The notes under the pieces: generated by a model
Seen by the model: only the letters and a program-made list of their open reading frames with translations
Databases searched by the model: none
Told to the model about the DNA's origin: nothing
Translations under genes and position numbers: made by a program
Part shown: positions 16,877-25,587 of the stretch, piece after piece
How positions within the stretch are numbered: the first letter of the stretch is position 1
How the letters are laid out: each line of letters begins with the position of its first letter
Origin: Pyxidicoccus parkwaysis
GTDB lineage: Bacteria > Myxococcota > Myxococcia > Myxococcales > Myxococcaceae
Assembly (NCBI RefSeq): GCF_017301735.1
Contig: NZ_CP071090.1
Coordinates: 1,426,001 to 1,490,000 of the forward strand
DNA length: 64,000 nt
Direction: 5' to 3'

Positions 16877-19255
16877 ATGACGACGCGGATCCGCAAAGTG
16901 GCTGTGCTGGGCGCCGGAGTCATGGGCAGCGGCATCGCCGCGCACCTGGCCAACTCGGGCGTGCGCGCGCTCCTCCTGGACATCGTTCCCCCCAAGGCCA
17001 ACCCCGGCGAGGACACCTCGTCCAAGGCCTTCCGCAACAAGTTCGCGACGGGCGCGCTGGCCAACATGCGCAAGCAGAAGCCCAGCCCCATCGTCTCCGA
17101 GCAGGTCTTCTCCAACATCGAGGTGGGCAACTTCGATGACGACCTGCACCGCATCGAGGAGTGCGACTGGGTGGTGGAGGTGGTGAAGGAGGACCTCGGC
17201 GTCAAGCAGGCCCTCTTCGAGCGCGTGGAGAAGTTCATGCGCAAGGGCACCATCGTCTCCTCCAACACCTCCGGCATGTCCATCGAGGGCATGACCCAGG
17301 GCCGCGGCGCGGACTTCAAGAAGAACTTCCTCGTCACGCACTTCTTCAACCCGGTCCGCTACATGAAGCTCCTGGAGCTCGTGGCCGGCAAGGAGACCTC
17401 TCCGGAGGTGCTCAAGACGCTGCACCGCTTCGGCGAGGAAGTGCTCGGCAAGGGCATCGTCTACGGCAAGGACACCACCAACTTCATCGCCAACCGCATC
17501 GGCACGTACGGGATGATGAAGACCATCGCCGGCATGGGCCCCGCGGAGATGACGATTGAAGAGGTGGACAAGGTCTTCGGTCCGCCCATGGGCCGCCCCA
17601 AGTCCGCCGTCTTCCGCACCACGGACATCGTCGGCCTGGACACCTTCGTCCACGTGGCGAAGAACTGCTACGACACCCTCACCCACGACGAGGAGCGTGA
17701 GGCGTTCCGCATGCCCCAGTTCATCCTCGACATGGTGCAGAAGGGCATCCTGGGCGACAAGAGCGGCGGCGGCTTCTACAAGAAGGTCGGCAAGGACATC
17801 CAGGTCCTCGACCTGGGCACCATGCAGTACCGCGCCCAGAACAAGGTGCGCTTCGAGTCGCTGGGCGCCGCGAAGGAAGTGGAGAACGTCCGCGAGCGCG
17901 TCGCGGTGGTGATGAACGGCCAGGACAAGGCCGCGAAGTTCGCCGAGCGGATTTCGCTGGACGTCATGGCCTACACCAGCCGCCGCATCCCCGAGATTGC
18001 GGACGACCTGGTCAACATCGACCGCGCCATGCGCTGGGGCTACGCCTGGGATTTGGGGCCCTTCGAGGCCTGGGATGCCTACGGCGTGAAGAAGGGCGTG
18101 GAGCGGATGAAGGAGCTGGGCCTCAAGCCCGCCGCCTGGGTGGAGGAGATGCTGGCCAAGGGCCGCACGTCCTTCTACGGCGTGGAGAACGGCAAGGACA
18201 CGTACTGGGACATCCCCACGAAGTCCGTGAAGGTGGTGCCGGAGAACGCGCGCACGCAGCGCGTGGAGTACCTCAAGCGCGGCAACAAGAAGGTCGCTGG
18301 CAACGACTCCGCCACCCTGTGGGACATGGGCGACGGCGCCACGCTGCTGGAGTTCCACAGCAAGATGAACTCCATCGATGACCAGATCATCGAGATGATG
18401 AACACGGCGCTGGACGAGACGGAGAAGAACTTCAAGGGCCTCGTCATCGGCAACGACGGCGCCAACTTCTCCGCGGGCGCCAACATCGTCGCGCTGCTGT
18501 GGGCGGCGAAGAGCGGCGAGTTCGAGCCCATCCGGAAGATGGTGAAGGACTTCCAGGCGGCCAACCAGCGCATGCGCTACAGCCCGGTGCCGGTGGTGAC
18601 GGCGCCCTTCAACCTCACCCTGGGCGGCGGCTCCGAGGTGACGATGGGCGGCAACGCCGTCCAGGCCAGCGCCGAGCTGTACATGGGCCTGGTGGAAGTG
18701 GGCGTGGGCCTCATCCCCGGCGGCGGCGGCAACATGCAGCTGCTGCGCAACGTCTTCGGCCCGTACGCCGCGGACAAGGACTTCGACGCGCTGCCCTTCC
18801 TCAAGAAGGTGTTCCTGGCCATCGGCACGGCCAAGGTCGCCACCAGCGCCGAGGAGGCCCGGGAGATTGGCTTCCTGTCGCAGCAGGACGGCATCACCTC
18901 CAACCGCGACTTCCTCCTGTCGGACGCGAAGGCGCGCGTGCTGGGCATGGCCAACGCGGGCTTCAAGCCGCCGCGTCCCACGCGCTTCCGCCTGCCGGGC
19001 TCCAGCGGCGCGGCCACCATCGACATGATGCTCTACGACATGGAGCTCAACGGCCAGGTGAGCGCCCATGACCGCAAGATTGCCCAGAAGCTCGCGCGGG
19101 TGCTGACGGGTGGCGACACCAGCCCCTCCGTCCTCGTCACCGAGGAGAAGCTGCTGGAGCTGGAGGCGGAGGCCTTCCTGAGCCTGTGCGGCGAGGAGAA
19201 GACCCAGGACCGCCTGCAGCACATGATTGAGAAGGGCAAGCCGCTGCGGAACTGA
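16877..19255 (+). CDS. fadN: 3-hydroxyacyl-CoA dehydrogenase / enoyl-CoA hydratase bifunctional protein
   Basis: 792 residues. The dehydrogenase half comes first: NAD-binding KVAVLGAGVMGSGIAAHLANSG, the catalytic block VTHFFNPVRYMKLLELV, and GFYKK near 310. The hydratase/crotonase half is at about 480-700, with the oxyanion segments GNDGANFSAGANI and GGGSEVTMGGNAVQA. That domain order and length match Bacillus FadN rather than E. coli FadB, which has the hydratase first. It catalyses hydration and oxidation of trans-2-enoyl-CoA in beta-oxidation. ATG 16877 was chosen over an upstream frame extension because the nucleotide-binding strand starts right after it. Co-transcribed with fadA 79 bases downstream. 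Confidence 0.93.
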   Translation: MTTRIRKVAVLGAGVMGSGIAAHLANSGVRALLLDIVPPKANPGEDTSSKAFRNKFATGALANMRKQKPSPIVSEQVFSNIEVGNFDDDLHRIEECDWVVEVVKEDLGVKQALFERVEKFMRKGTIVSSNTSGMSIEGMTQGRGADFKKNFLVTHFFNPVRYMKLLELVAGKETSPEVLKTLHRFGEEVLGKGIVYGKDTTNFIANRIGTYGMMKTIAGMGPAEMTIEEVDKVFGPPMGRPKSAVFRTTDIVGLDTFVHVAKNCYDTLTHDEEREAFRMPQFILDMVQKGILGDKSGGGFYKKVGKDIQVLDLGTMQYRAQNKVRFESLGAAKEVENVRERVAVVMNGQDKAAKFAERISLDVMAYTSRRIPEIADDLVNIDRAMRWGYAWDLGPFEAWDAYGVKKGVERMKELGLKPAAWVEEMLAKGRTSFYGVENGKDTYWDIPTKSVKVVPENARTQRVEYLKRGNKKVAGNDSATLWDMGDGATLLEFHSKMNSIDDQIIEMMNTALDETEKNFKGLVIGNDGANFSAGANIVALLWAAKSGEFEPIRKMVKDFQAANQRMRYSPVPVVTAPFNLTLGGGSEVTMGGNAVQASAELYMGLVEVGVGLIPGGGGNMQLLRNVFGPYAADKDFDALPFLKKVFLAIGTAKVATSAEEAREIGFLSQQDGITSNRDFLLSDAKARVLGMANAGFKPPRPTRFRLPGSSGAATIDMMLYDMELNGQVSAHDRKIAQKLARVLTGGDTSPSVLVTEEKLLELEAEAFLSLCGEEKTQDRLQHMIEKGKPLRN

Positions 19256-19334
19256 CGGCCGGCCGGTATCCATTGACCACTGAATCCAAATTTGCTGACT
19301 GCCCGGGTGCTCCCCGGGCGAGGAGACACTCAAG

Positions 19335-20507
19335 ATGCCTGGTCGAGTCGTGATTGCCAGCGCGGTGCGCACGCCCTTCACCCGCGCGCACAAGGGAGAG
19401 TTCAAGGACACGCGGCCGGACACCCTGGCCGCCGTGGCCATCAAGGAGGCCGTGGCGCAGGTTCCCGGCCTGAAGCCGGCGGACATCGAGGACGTCATCC
19501 TCGGCTGTGCCATGCCGGAGGCGGAGCAGGGCATGAACGTGGCGCGCATCGCCACCCTGCTCGCCGGCCTGCCGGACACCGTGCCGGCGATGACCATCAA
19601 CCGCTTCTGTTCGTCGGGCTCGCAGTCCATCGCCCAGGTGGCGCAGGCCATCCTGGCGGGAACCATTGAAGTGGGCATCGGCGGCGGCACCGAGTCCATG
19701 ACCATGGTGCCGATGGGCGGCAACAAGGCGAGCGCCAACCCCGAGGTGATGCAGAAGCTGCCCGAGGTCTACACCTCGATGGGCGCGACGGCCGAGAACA
19801 TCGCCTCGCGCTACGGCGTCACGCGCGAGGACGCGGACAAGTTCGCGTACGAGAGCCAGCGCCGTGCCGCCACCGCGCGTGAGCAGGGTAGGTTCAAGGA
19901 CGAAATCGTCCCGGTGACGACGACGTTCTTCGACGAGGAAGGCAACGCGAAGACGGTGACGGTGACGAACGACACCATCCTCCGTCCGGACACCACGCTG
20001 GAGGGCCTGGCGAAGCTGAAGCCGGCCTTCAACCAGAAGGGCGTGGTGACGGCGGGCAACGCGTCGCCGCTGACGGACGGCGCGGCGGCCGCGGTGGTGA
20101 TGAGCGAGGCGAAGGCGAAGGAGCTCGGCGTGAAGGCGCTGGGCTACTACGTGGACTCCACCGTGGCGGGCGTGCCGCCGGAAATCATGGGCGTGGGTCC
20201 TGTGCCGGCGGTGCGCAAGCTGCTGGCGCGCAACAAGCTCGAGGTGAAGGACATCGACGTCTTCGAGCTGAACGAGGCCTTCGCGGCGCAGGCGCTGTAC
20301 TGCATCCGCGAGCTGGGCATTCCGCTGGACAAGGTGAACCCGAACGGCGGCGCCACCGCCCTCGGCCACCCGCTGGGCGTGTCCGGCGCGCGCATGGTCG
20401 CCACGATTCTGCGCGAGCTGAAGCGCCGCAACGGCCGCTACGGCGTCGTCAGCATGTGCATCGGCGGCGGCATGGGCTTCGCCATGCTGCTCGAGGCGGC
20501 GAAGTAG
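19335..20507 (+). CDS. fadA: Acetyl-CoA acyltransferase (3-ketoacyl-CoA thiolase)
   Basis: 390 residues, the standard thiolase length. The nucleophile is C92 in NRFCSSG, the His motif is [16 protein letters not shown] and the second active Cys is in MCIGGGMGF. It performs thiolytic cleavage of 3-ketoacyl-CoA, the last step of the beta-oxidation cycle begun by the upstream FadN. AGGAGA precedes the ATG. The operon ends with a strong terminator. Biosynthetic acetoacetyl-CoA thiolase is the alternative, but the pairing with fadN favours degradation. Confidence 0.95.
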   Translation: MPGRVVIASAVRTPFTRAHKGEFKDTRPDTLAAVAIKEAVAQVPGLKPADIEDVILGCAMPEAEQGMNVARIATLLAGLPDTVPAMTINRFCSSGSQSIAQVAQAILAGTIEVGIGGGTESMTMVPMGGNKASANPEVMQKLPEVYTSMGATAENIASRYGVTREDADKFAYESQRRAATAREQGRFKDEIVPVTTTFFDEEGNAKTVTVTNDTILRPDTTLEGLAKLKPAFNQKGVVTAGNASPLTDGAAAAVVMSEAKAKELGVKALGYYVDSTVAGVPPEIMGVGPVPAVRKLLARNKLEVKDIDVFELNEAFAAQALYCIRELGIPLDKVNPNGGATALGHPLGVSGARMVATILRELKRRNGRYGVVSMCIGGGMGFAMLLEAAK

Positions 20508-20542
20508 TCGCACGCCACGCGGTAGCATCTGTGACGTGATGA

Positions 20543-20580
20543 CGGGCTCCGGGGACACTCCCCGGGGCCCGTTTCATTTT
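20543..20580 (+). terminator. Strong intrinsic terminator of fadN-fadA
   Basis: A 13-bp stem (20543-20555 with 20559-20571, one G-T pair) closes a 3-base loop and is followed by TTTCATTTT. The stop codon of fadA is 36 bases upstream. Confidence 0.88.
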
Positions 20581-20749
20581 CCGCCCCGGCGTACACGGAT
20601 GCTTGCCGCGTGGATGGCGACGAGGGCGGGAATGACCCGTTCGCGCGCCTCGCTGCGTATGCGGCTGAGGACCGGTCCATTTCGAGTGTGCCAGTGGCCC
20701 CCGGCAGGGGCGACGGCGGAGCCATGGCCTGCGTCCGCGAGGAGAGGTC

Positions 20750-23700
20750 ATGCACATCGATACGTATTCGAGGACCCGCCTGTGGCTGGCGGCGCTGCTG
20801 AGCGTCGTACTGGTTGCGGCGGGCTGTGGAGCACCTGGAAGCGCGGACGAGGAGGCGATGGGCTCGGTGGCCCAGGGCGTCATCACGCCCCAGCGCTCGC
20901 GGGTGGCGGCCGGAGGCGGCCACTCGCTGTACCTCACACCGGTGGGAACGGTGTGGACCTGGGGCTTCAACGACACGGGGCAGCTCGGCGATGGCACCAC
21001 CACCACGCGGCCGCTGCCGGGGTTGGTGGAGGGACTGACAGACGTCGTGTCCGTCTCCGCGGGTGGCACGCACTCGGCGGTGATTCGCTCCGACGCCACC
21101 GTCTGGACGTGGGGCGACAATGCCTCCGGGCAGCTCGGTGACGGCACCACCACGCGGCGCACTTCGCCGGTGCAGGTACCGGCGTTGACCAACGTCGTGG
21201 CGCTGGCCCCGGGCTACGGGCACACGCTGGCGCTGCGCTCGGACGGCACCGTGTGGGCCTGGGGTGACAACTCGCAGGGACAGCTCGGCGATGGCACCAC
21301 CACCTCGCGCTCGGTGCCGTACCAGGTGCCGGGGCTGACGAATGTGGTGTCGCTGGCCTCGGGCTTCTTCTCGTCGATGGCGCTGAAGGGCGACGGTACC
21401 GCCTGGGCCTGGGGTGACAACTCGCAGGGACAGCTCGGGGATGGCACCACCACGCAGCGCACGTCTCCGGTGCAGGTGCTGGGCCTGCCCACGGGCGTGG
21501 TGTCGCTGGCCTCCGGCTATGGCTTCTCCCTGGCGCTGCGCTCGGATGGCAGCGTGTGGTCCTGGGGCTTCAACGGGGCGGGCAGCCTCGGGGATGGAAC
21601 GACGACGAACCGCCTGTCGCCCGGAATCATCGCGGGCCTCACGGATGTGAAGGCGGTGACGGCGGGCGTGTACTTCGGACTGGCACTGAAGGGGGACGGC
21701 TCCCTCCGGGCCTGGGGCGACAACACGGATGGCCAGCAGGGAGAAGGCACCTTCATCCGGCACCTGTCACCGGTGCCCGTGTCCACGCTGGGGCCCGTGG
21801 AGACGCTGGCCACCGGCTTCGGGCACACGGTGGCGCTGCTCCGCGATGGCGGCCTGCGCACCTGGGGCCGCAATCCCCGTGGTGAGCTCGGCGTGGGGCT
21901 CTTCACGGACCGGCCCGTGCCCGGCCCGGTGCCCTCGCTGACGGGCGTGACGGCCATCTCCGCTGGCGCCGACCACATGGTGGCACGGCGCAACGACGGC
22001 ACCGTGTGGACGTGGGGCGACAACTCTGACGGTCAGCTCGGCGATGACCTGGGGGCACGCGCTGGAACGCCGCGACAGGTGATGGGCCTGCCTGCCATCA
22101 CCGCCGTCGCCACCGGCTGGGCCCACTCGCTCGCCCTGGCCACGGACGGCACCGTTTGGGCCTGGGGCCGCAATGGCTGGGGGCAGCTCGGCAATGGCAC
22201 CTACAACCACACCACCGGGGTGGGGCAGGTGCTCGGCCTCTGGGGCATCGTCGCCATCAGCGCGGGCAATGACCATTCCCTGGCGCTGCGCAACGACGGC
22301 ACGCTGTGGGCCTGGGGCCACAACGACAAAGGGCAGGTGGGCAACGGCAGCACGGCGGGCTCCATCAACTCGCCGGTGCAGGTGCTCACCCAGGTGGCGT
22401 CGCTCGGAGCGCACATGGGCACCTCGCACTCCATCGTCACGCGGACGGATGGCTCCGTCTGGGTATGGGGTGACAGTTACTTCAGCCAGCTCGGCATCCC
22501 CGGGGTGCTCGGGACGCTGACGCCGCTCCAGGTGGGCGGCATCTCCGGAACCATCACCTCGGCGGTGGGCGGCGCGATGCATTCCTTCGCCGTGGGCAGC
22601 GACGGGACGGTGTGGGCCTGGGGCCTGCAAGGCAACGGCTCACTGGGGCTTCCCGGCGTCACCACCCAGCAGAGCCCGACGCGGGTGCCACTCCTGACGA
22701 ACGTCATCGCGGTGGCGGGGCGCAATCGGCATGGCCTGGCCCTGCGCGGTGACGGCACCCTGCGGACCTGGGGCGCCAACTCCGACGGGCAGCTGGGAGA
22801 CGGGACGTTCGTCGACCGCGCGTCGCCCATCACCGTGCCGGTGCAGGGCACTTTCACCGCCGTGGGCACCAGCCTGTTCGCCTCCATGGCCCTGCGCAAT
22901 GACGGCACGGTGTGGGTGTGGGGAAGCAGCTCCGGGGGGCTGCTCGGCAATGCCACCACGGACAGCGGGTCGGCCCTGCCGGTGGAGCCGAAGGGCATTC
23001 CCAAGCGGGTTCCCGTCTCGGCGGGAGCCTTCCACACGCTGGCGCTCCGGGCCGACGGCACGGCGCGGGCCTGGGGCAACAATGGCTCGGGGCAGCTCGG
23101 CGACGGCACGTACTCGAATCGCAGCCTGCCCATCTCCTCGACGGGGATGTCGTGCACGCAGGCCGTGGCCTCGGGTGGAGTGCACACGCTGGCGCTGCGG
23201 TGTGATGGCACCGTCTGGGCATGGGGAAACAACAGCGCCGGGGCGCTGGGCACGGGCACGGGAACCACGGGGACTCCGACGCGCGTGCCGGGCCTGTCCG
23301 GCGTCGTGGCCATTGCCGCGGGCGTGGATTTCTCGCTCGCGCTGCGCAATGACGGCAGCGTGTTTGCCTGGGGCAACAATGCCTCCGGGCAGCTCGGGGA
23401 TGGGAGCACCACGTCGCGCACGGCACCGGTGCAGGTAACGGGCCTCGCGAATGTCGCAGCCATCGCCGCGGGCCATGCGCATGCGCTGGCGCTGCGCGCG
23501 GATGGGACGCTCTGGGCCTGGGGGAAGAACGATGCAGGGCAGGTGGGCGACTACACCGTGACGAACCGCACCGTCCCCGTGCAGGTGCTGACGGGAGTGA
23601 AGGGCATGGACGCGAGCTCACAGCACTCGCTCGCGGTGGGCAACGACGGCTCGCTCTGGGCGTGGGGCAACAACACCTTCGGTCAGCTCGGCACGGGGAC

Positions 23701-24043
23701 GTACTCCGATGCATTCTTCCCCACGCAGGTGACGGGTGTGTCCGGGCTCGACAACGTGTCCGCGGGGGCGCACTTCTCGCTGGCGGTGGGGACGGATGGC
23801 TCACTGTGGAGCTGGGGGCGCAACCAGGACGGCGAGCTCGGGGATGGAACGACGGTGCAGCGCAACACCCCCGCGAAAGTGACGAGCCTGACGGGCGTCA
23901 CGGTGGCGTCCGCGGGTGAGCAGCATGGCGTGGTGTATCTCCAGGATGGCTCCGTTCGGGCCTGGGGCCTCAACGTCTTCGGGCAGCTCGGCCTGGGCGA
24001 CACCGTGACGCGCACGTCTCCGGCGCAGGTGACCGGGCTGTAG
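20750..24043 (+). CDS. Lipoprotein with 21 RCC1 repeats
   Basis: 1097 residues. The signal peptide ends in VAAGC (Cys near residue 26), so the protein is membrane-anchored at the surface or in the periplasm. From residue 50 to the end I count 21 repeats of about 50 residues with the signature WxWGxNxxGQLGDGTT, separated by blocks such as VVSLASGYGFSLALRSDG. RCC1 units build seven-bladed beta-propellers, so 21 repeats would make exactly three. No enzymatic motif is visible; binding or adhesion is likely. Blades 3 and 4 are almost identical at DNA level, a sign of recent internal duplication. It is flanked by terminators and is monocistronic. Confidence 0.9.
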   Translation: MHIDTYSRTRLWLAALLSVVLVAAGCGAPGSADEEAMGSVAQGVITPQRSRVAAGGGHSLYLTPVGTVWTWGFNDTGQLGDGTTTTRPLPGLVEGLTDVVSVSAGGTHSAVIRSDATVWTWGDNASGQLGDGTTTRRTSPVQVPALTNVVALAPGYGHTLALRSDGTVWAWGDNSQGQLGDGTTTSRSVPYQVPGLTNVVSLASGFFSSMALKGDGTAWAWGDNSQGQLGDGTTTQRTSPVQVLGLPTGVVSLASGYGFSLALRSDGSVWSWGFNGAGSLGDGTTTNRLSPGIIAGLTDVKAVTAGVYFGLALKGDGSLRAWGDNTDGQQGEGTFIRHLSPVPVSTLGPVETLATGFGHTVALLRDGGLRTWGRNPRGELGVGLFTDRPVPGPVPSLTGVTAISAGADHMVARRNDGTVWTWGDNSDGQLGDDLGARAGTPRQVMGLPAITAVATGWAHSLALATDGTVWAWGRNGWGQLGNGTYNHTTGVGQVLGLWGIVAISAGNDHSLALRNDGTLWAWGHNDKGQVGNGSTAGSINSPVQVLTQVASLGAHMGTSHSIVTRTDGSVWVWGDSYFSQLGIPGVLGTLTPLQVGGISGTITSAVGGAMHSFAVGSDGTVWAWGLQGNGSLGLPGVTTQQSPTRVPLLTNVIAVAGRNRHGLALRGDGTLRTWGANSDGQLGDGTFVDRASPITVPVQGTFTAVGTSLFASMALRNDGTVWVWGSSSGGLLGNATTDSGSALPVEPKGIPKRVPVSAGAFHTLALRADGTARAWGNNGSGQLGDGTYSNRSLPISSTGMSCTQAVASGGVHTLALRCDGTVWAWGNNSAGALGTGTGTTGTPTRVPGLSGVVAIAAGVDFSLALRNDGSVFAWGNNASGQLGDGSTTSRTAPVQVTGLANVAAIAAGHAHALALRADGTLWAWGKNDAGQVGDYTVTNRTVPVQVLTGVKGMDASSQHSLAVGNDGSLWAWGNNTFGQLGTGTYSDAFFPTQVTGVSGLDNVSAGAHFSLAVGTDGSLWSWGRNQDGELGDGTTVQRNTPAKVTSLTGVTVASAGEQHGVVYLQDGSVRAWGLNVFGQLGLGDTVTRTSPAQVTGL

Positions 24044-24068
24044 CTGGACTGATTCCGTGAAGTGCGCT

Positions 24069-24096
24069 CGGGCCTCGGAGGGGACTCCGGGGCCCG
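24069..24096 (+). terminator. Hairpin terminator after the RCC1 gene
   Basis: A 12-bp stem (24069-24080 with 24085-24096, one G-T pair) and GGGA loop lie 25 bases after the stop. The trailing sequence TGTCGTTC is only weakly T-rich. The sequence resembles the terminator at 20543. Confidence 0.65.
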
Positions 24097-24212
24097 TGTC
24101 GTTCATGGCTTCAGTGCGGGGCTCCGTGGTCGCTGTCCTCGCCATGAAGCCACGCCCGCCGTCGCTCGTCCGGCCCCTCTGGGGCGCCGCAATCCGTTTC
24201 AAAAAACGTCGC

Positions 24213-24239
24213 GTACCCCTTCTGAAACCCAGGGGGTAC
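24213..24239 (+). promoter_or_regulatory. Inverted repeat overlapping the ribosome-binding site of the lipid operon
   Basis: GTACCCC (24213-24219) can pair with GGGGTAC (24233-24239). The right arm is the Shine-Dalgarno run AGGGGG in front of ATG 24245. Pairing would hide the ribosome site, so translational control is possible. A second arm pair GTTTC (24196-24200) / GAAAC (24224-24228) overlaps it and would compete. Confidence 0.4.
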
Positions 24240-24244
24240 ATGAC

Positions 24245-25540
24245 ATGGATTCGCAGCACGCAGGCATTCCTCTCGTCCCGGAGAGGAGCCGGGATATCTC
24301 CGCCGGCTCACCCAGGCTCCAGGAGGTCCAGCGGCAACTCCAGTCGCTCGCTCACGGCCGGTGTCTCGACATGGTCAGCCGTGTCTTCCACGGCATGCCG
24401 GGTCGCAAGGCCCGAGTCAGCTCGGGGCTGACGGGCTCCTCGAGCGACCTCTCGCCAGCCCGTGCTCGCTTGGTGCTGCACTTCGGCTCGTACAACTACT
24501 CGGGCCTGAACGGCCATCCGCGCGTGCTGGCCGCGGCGGGGGCCGCGTTGAAGCGCTTCGGCACCACCACGAGTGGCGTCCGGCTGCTCAATGGCACGTG
24601 CGAGCTGCACGTGGAGCTGGAGCGGAGCCTCGCCGACTTCCTCGGTGTCGAGGACTGCATCACCTACAGCAGCGGGTACATGGCCAACGTATCGGTGCTC
24701 TCCACGGTCTGCTGCGAGGGAGACGCCGTCCTGTCCGACGTGCTCAACCACCGCTCGCTCGCGGACGGGCTGCGGCTGTCGGGCGCGCGGCTACTTCCCT
24801 TCCAGCACCGTGACTCACGGAGCCTGGAGGCCGCGCTCGCGGAGCTGCCCCGGAGCCAACGGAAGTTCATCGTCACCGACGGCATCTTCAGCATGGATGG
24901 CGACATCGCGGACCTGCCGGACCTCGTGCGGCTGGCCCGCGCATACAACGCCTACATCGTCCTGGATGACGCGCACGCGACGGCCGCGCTCGGTCCGCTG
25001 GGGCGCGGCACTCCGGCTCACTTCGGATTGGAGGATGAGGTGGACCTGCTGACGGGCAGCCTCAGCAAGGGACTGCCGGGCATCGGCGGTTTCGCCGCGG
25101 GACCGAAGGCCACCATCGACCTGCTGCGCTTCGGCTCTTGCGGCTACATCTTCTCCGCCTCGCTGCCCCCGCCCGTCATCGCCGGCCTCATCGAGGCCTT
25201 GCGCATCCTGCGAGAGGAACCGGAGCGGCAGGAGCGGCTGCACCACAACGAGCGCTTTCTGCGCGCGGGAATCCAAGGGCTCGGCCTGGACTGCATGGAC
25301 AGCGCGTCGCCCATCATCCCCATCCGGATGCCTTCCATCCCGACGACGGTGGAGATGGCCCGCCTGCTCCAGGACGAGGGCATCTACATCAACCCCGTCG
25401 GCTACCCGGCCGTGAGCAGGAACAAGCCCCGGTTGCGGCTCAACGTCAGCGCCAACCTGGAGCAGGAGGATTTGGAGCGCTGCCTCGAAGCGCTGGAGCA
25501 CTGCGGCCGCAGGCTGGGAGTCCTGTCGCGGGACGCGTGA
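24245..25540 (+). CDS. Alpha-oxoamine synthase (serine palmitoyltransferase / AONS family)
   Basis: 431 residues of PLP-dependent fold type I. The cofactor Lys is K275 in GSLSKGLPGIGG. D241 and H244 in VLDDAHATAALG contact the PLP ring, and SGVRLLNGTCELHVELE is the conserved substrate segment. The family condenses an amino acid with an acyl-CoA or acyl-ACP: serine gives 3-ketosphinganine, alanine gives KAPA, glycine gives aminoketobutyrate. A 60-residue N-terminal extension exceeds BioF. The downstream fatty-acid hydroxylase and N-acyltransferases favour a serine-palmitoyltransferase-like role over biotin synthesis, for which no other bio gene is present. Substrate is inferred. Confidence 0.85.
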   Translation: MDSQHAGIPLVPERSRDISAGSPRLQEVQRQLQSLAHGRCLDMVSRVFHGMPGRKARVSSGLTGSSSDLSPARARLVLHFGSYNYSGLNGHPRVLAAAGAALKRFGTTTSGVRLLNGTCELHVELERSLADFLGVEDCITYSSGYMANVSVLSTVCCEGDAVLSDVLNHRSLADGLRLSGARLLPFQHRDSRSLEAALAELPRSQRKFIVTDGIFSMDGDIADLPDLVRLARAYNAYIVLDDAHATAALGPLGRGTPAHFGLEDEVDLLTGSLSKGLPGIGGFAAGPKATIDLLRFGSCGYIFSASLPPPVIAGLIEALRILREEPERQERLHHNERFLRAGIQGLGLDCMDSASPIIPIRMPSIPTTVEMARLLQDEGIYINPVGYPAVSRNKPRLRLNVSANLEQEDLERCLEALEHCGRRLGVLSRDA

Positions 25541-25587
25541 GTCCATGGCCCTTCGCACTGGGAGAAACAACGAGTCTGGAGTCTGTC

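Noticed and set aside
16823-19738. 971-codon minus-strand open frame opposite fadN and fadA
   Set aside because: Composition (His/Leu/Ala/Val repeats) is that of the antisense of a GC-rich gene; the plus strand carries complete enzyme motifs.
20900-24000. CRISPR or satellite-like array
   Set aside because: The repetition is codon-level repetition of RCC1 blades within one open frame, with variable units and no spacers.
24245-25540. Biotin synthesis bioF
   Set aside because: No other biotin gene is near, and the neighbours are a membrane hydroxylase and N-acyltransferases.
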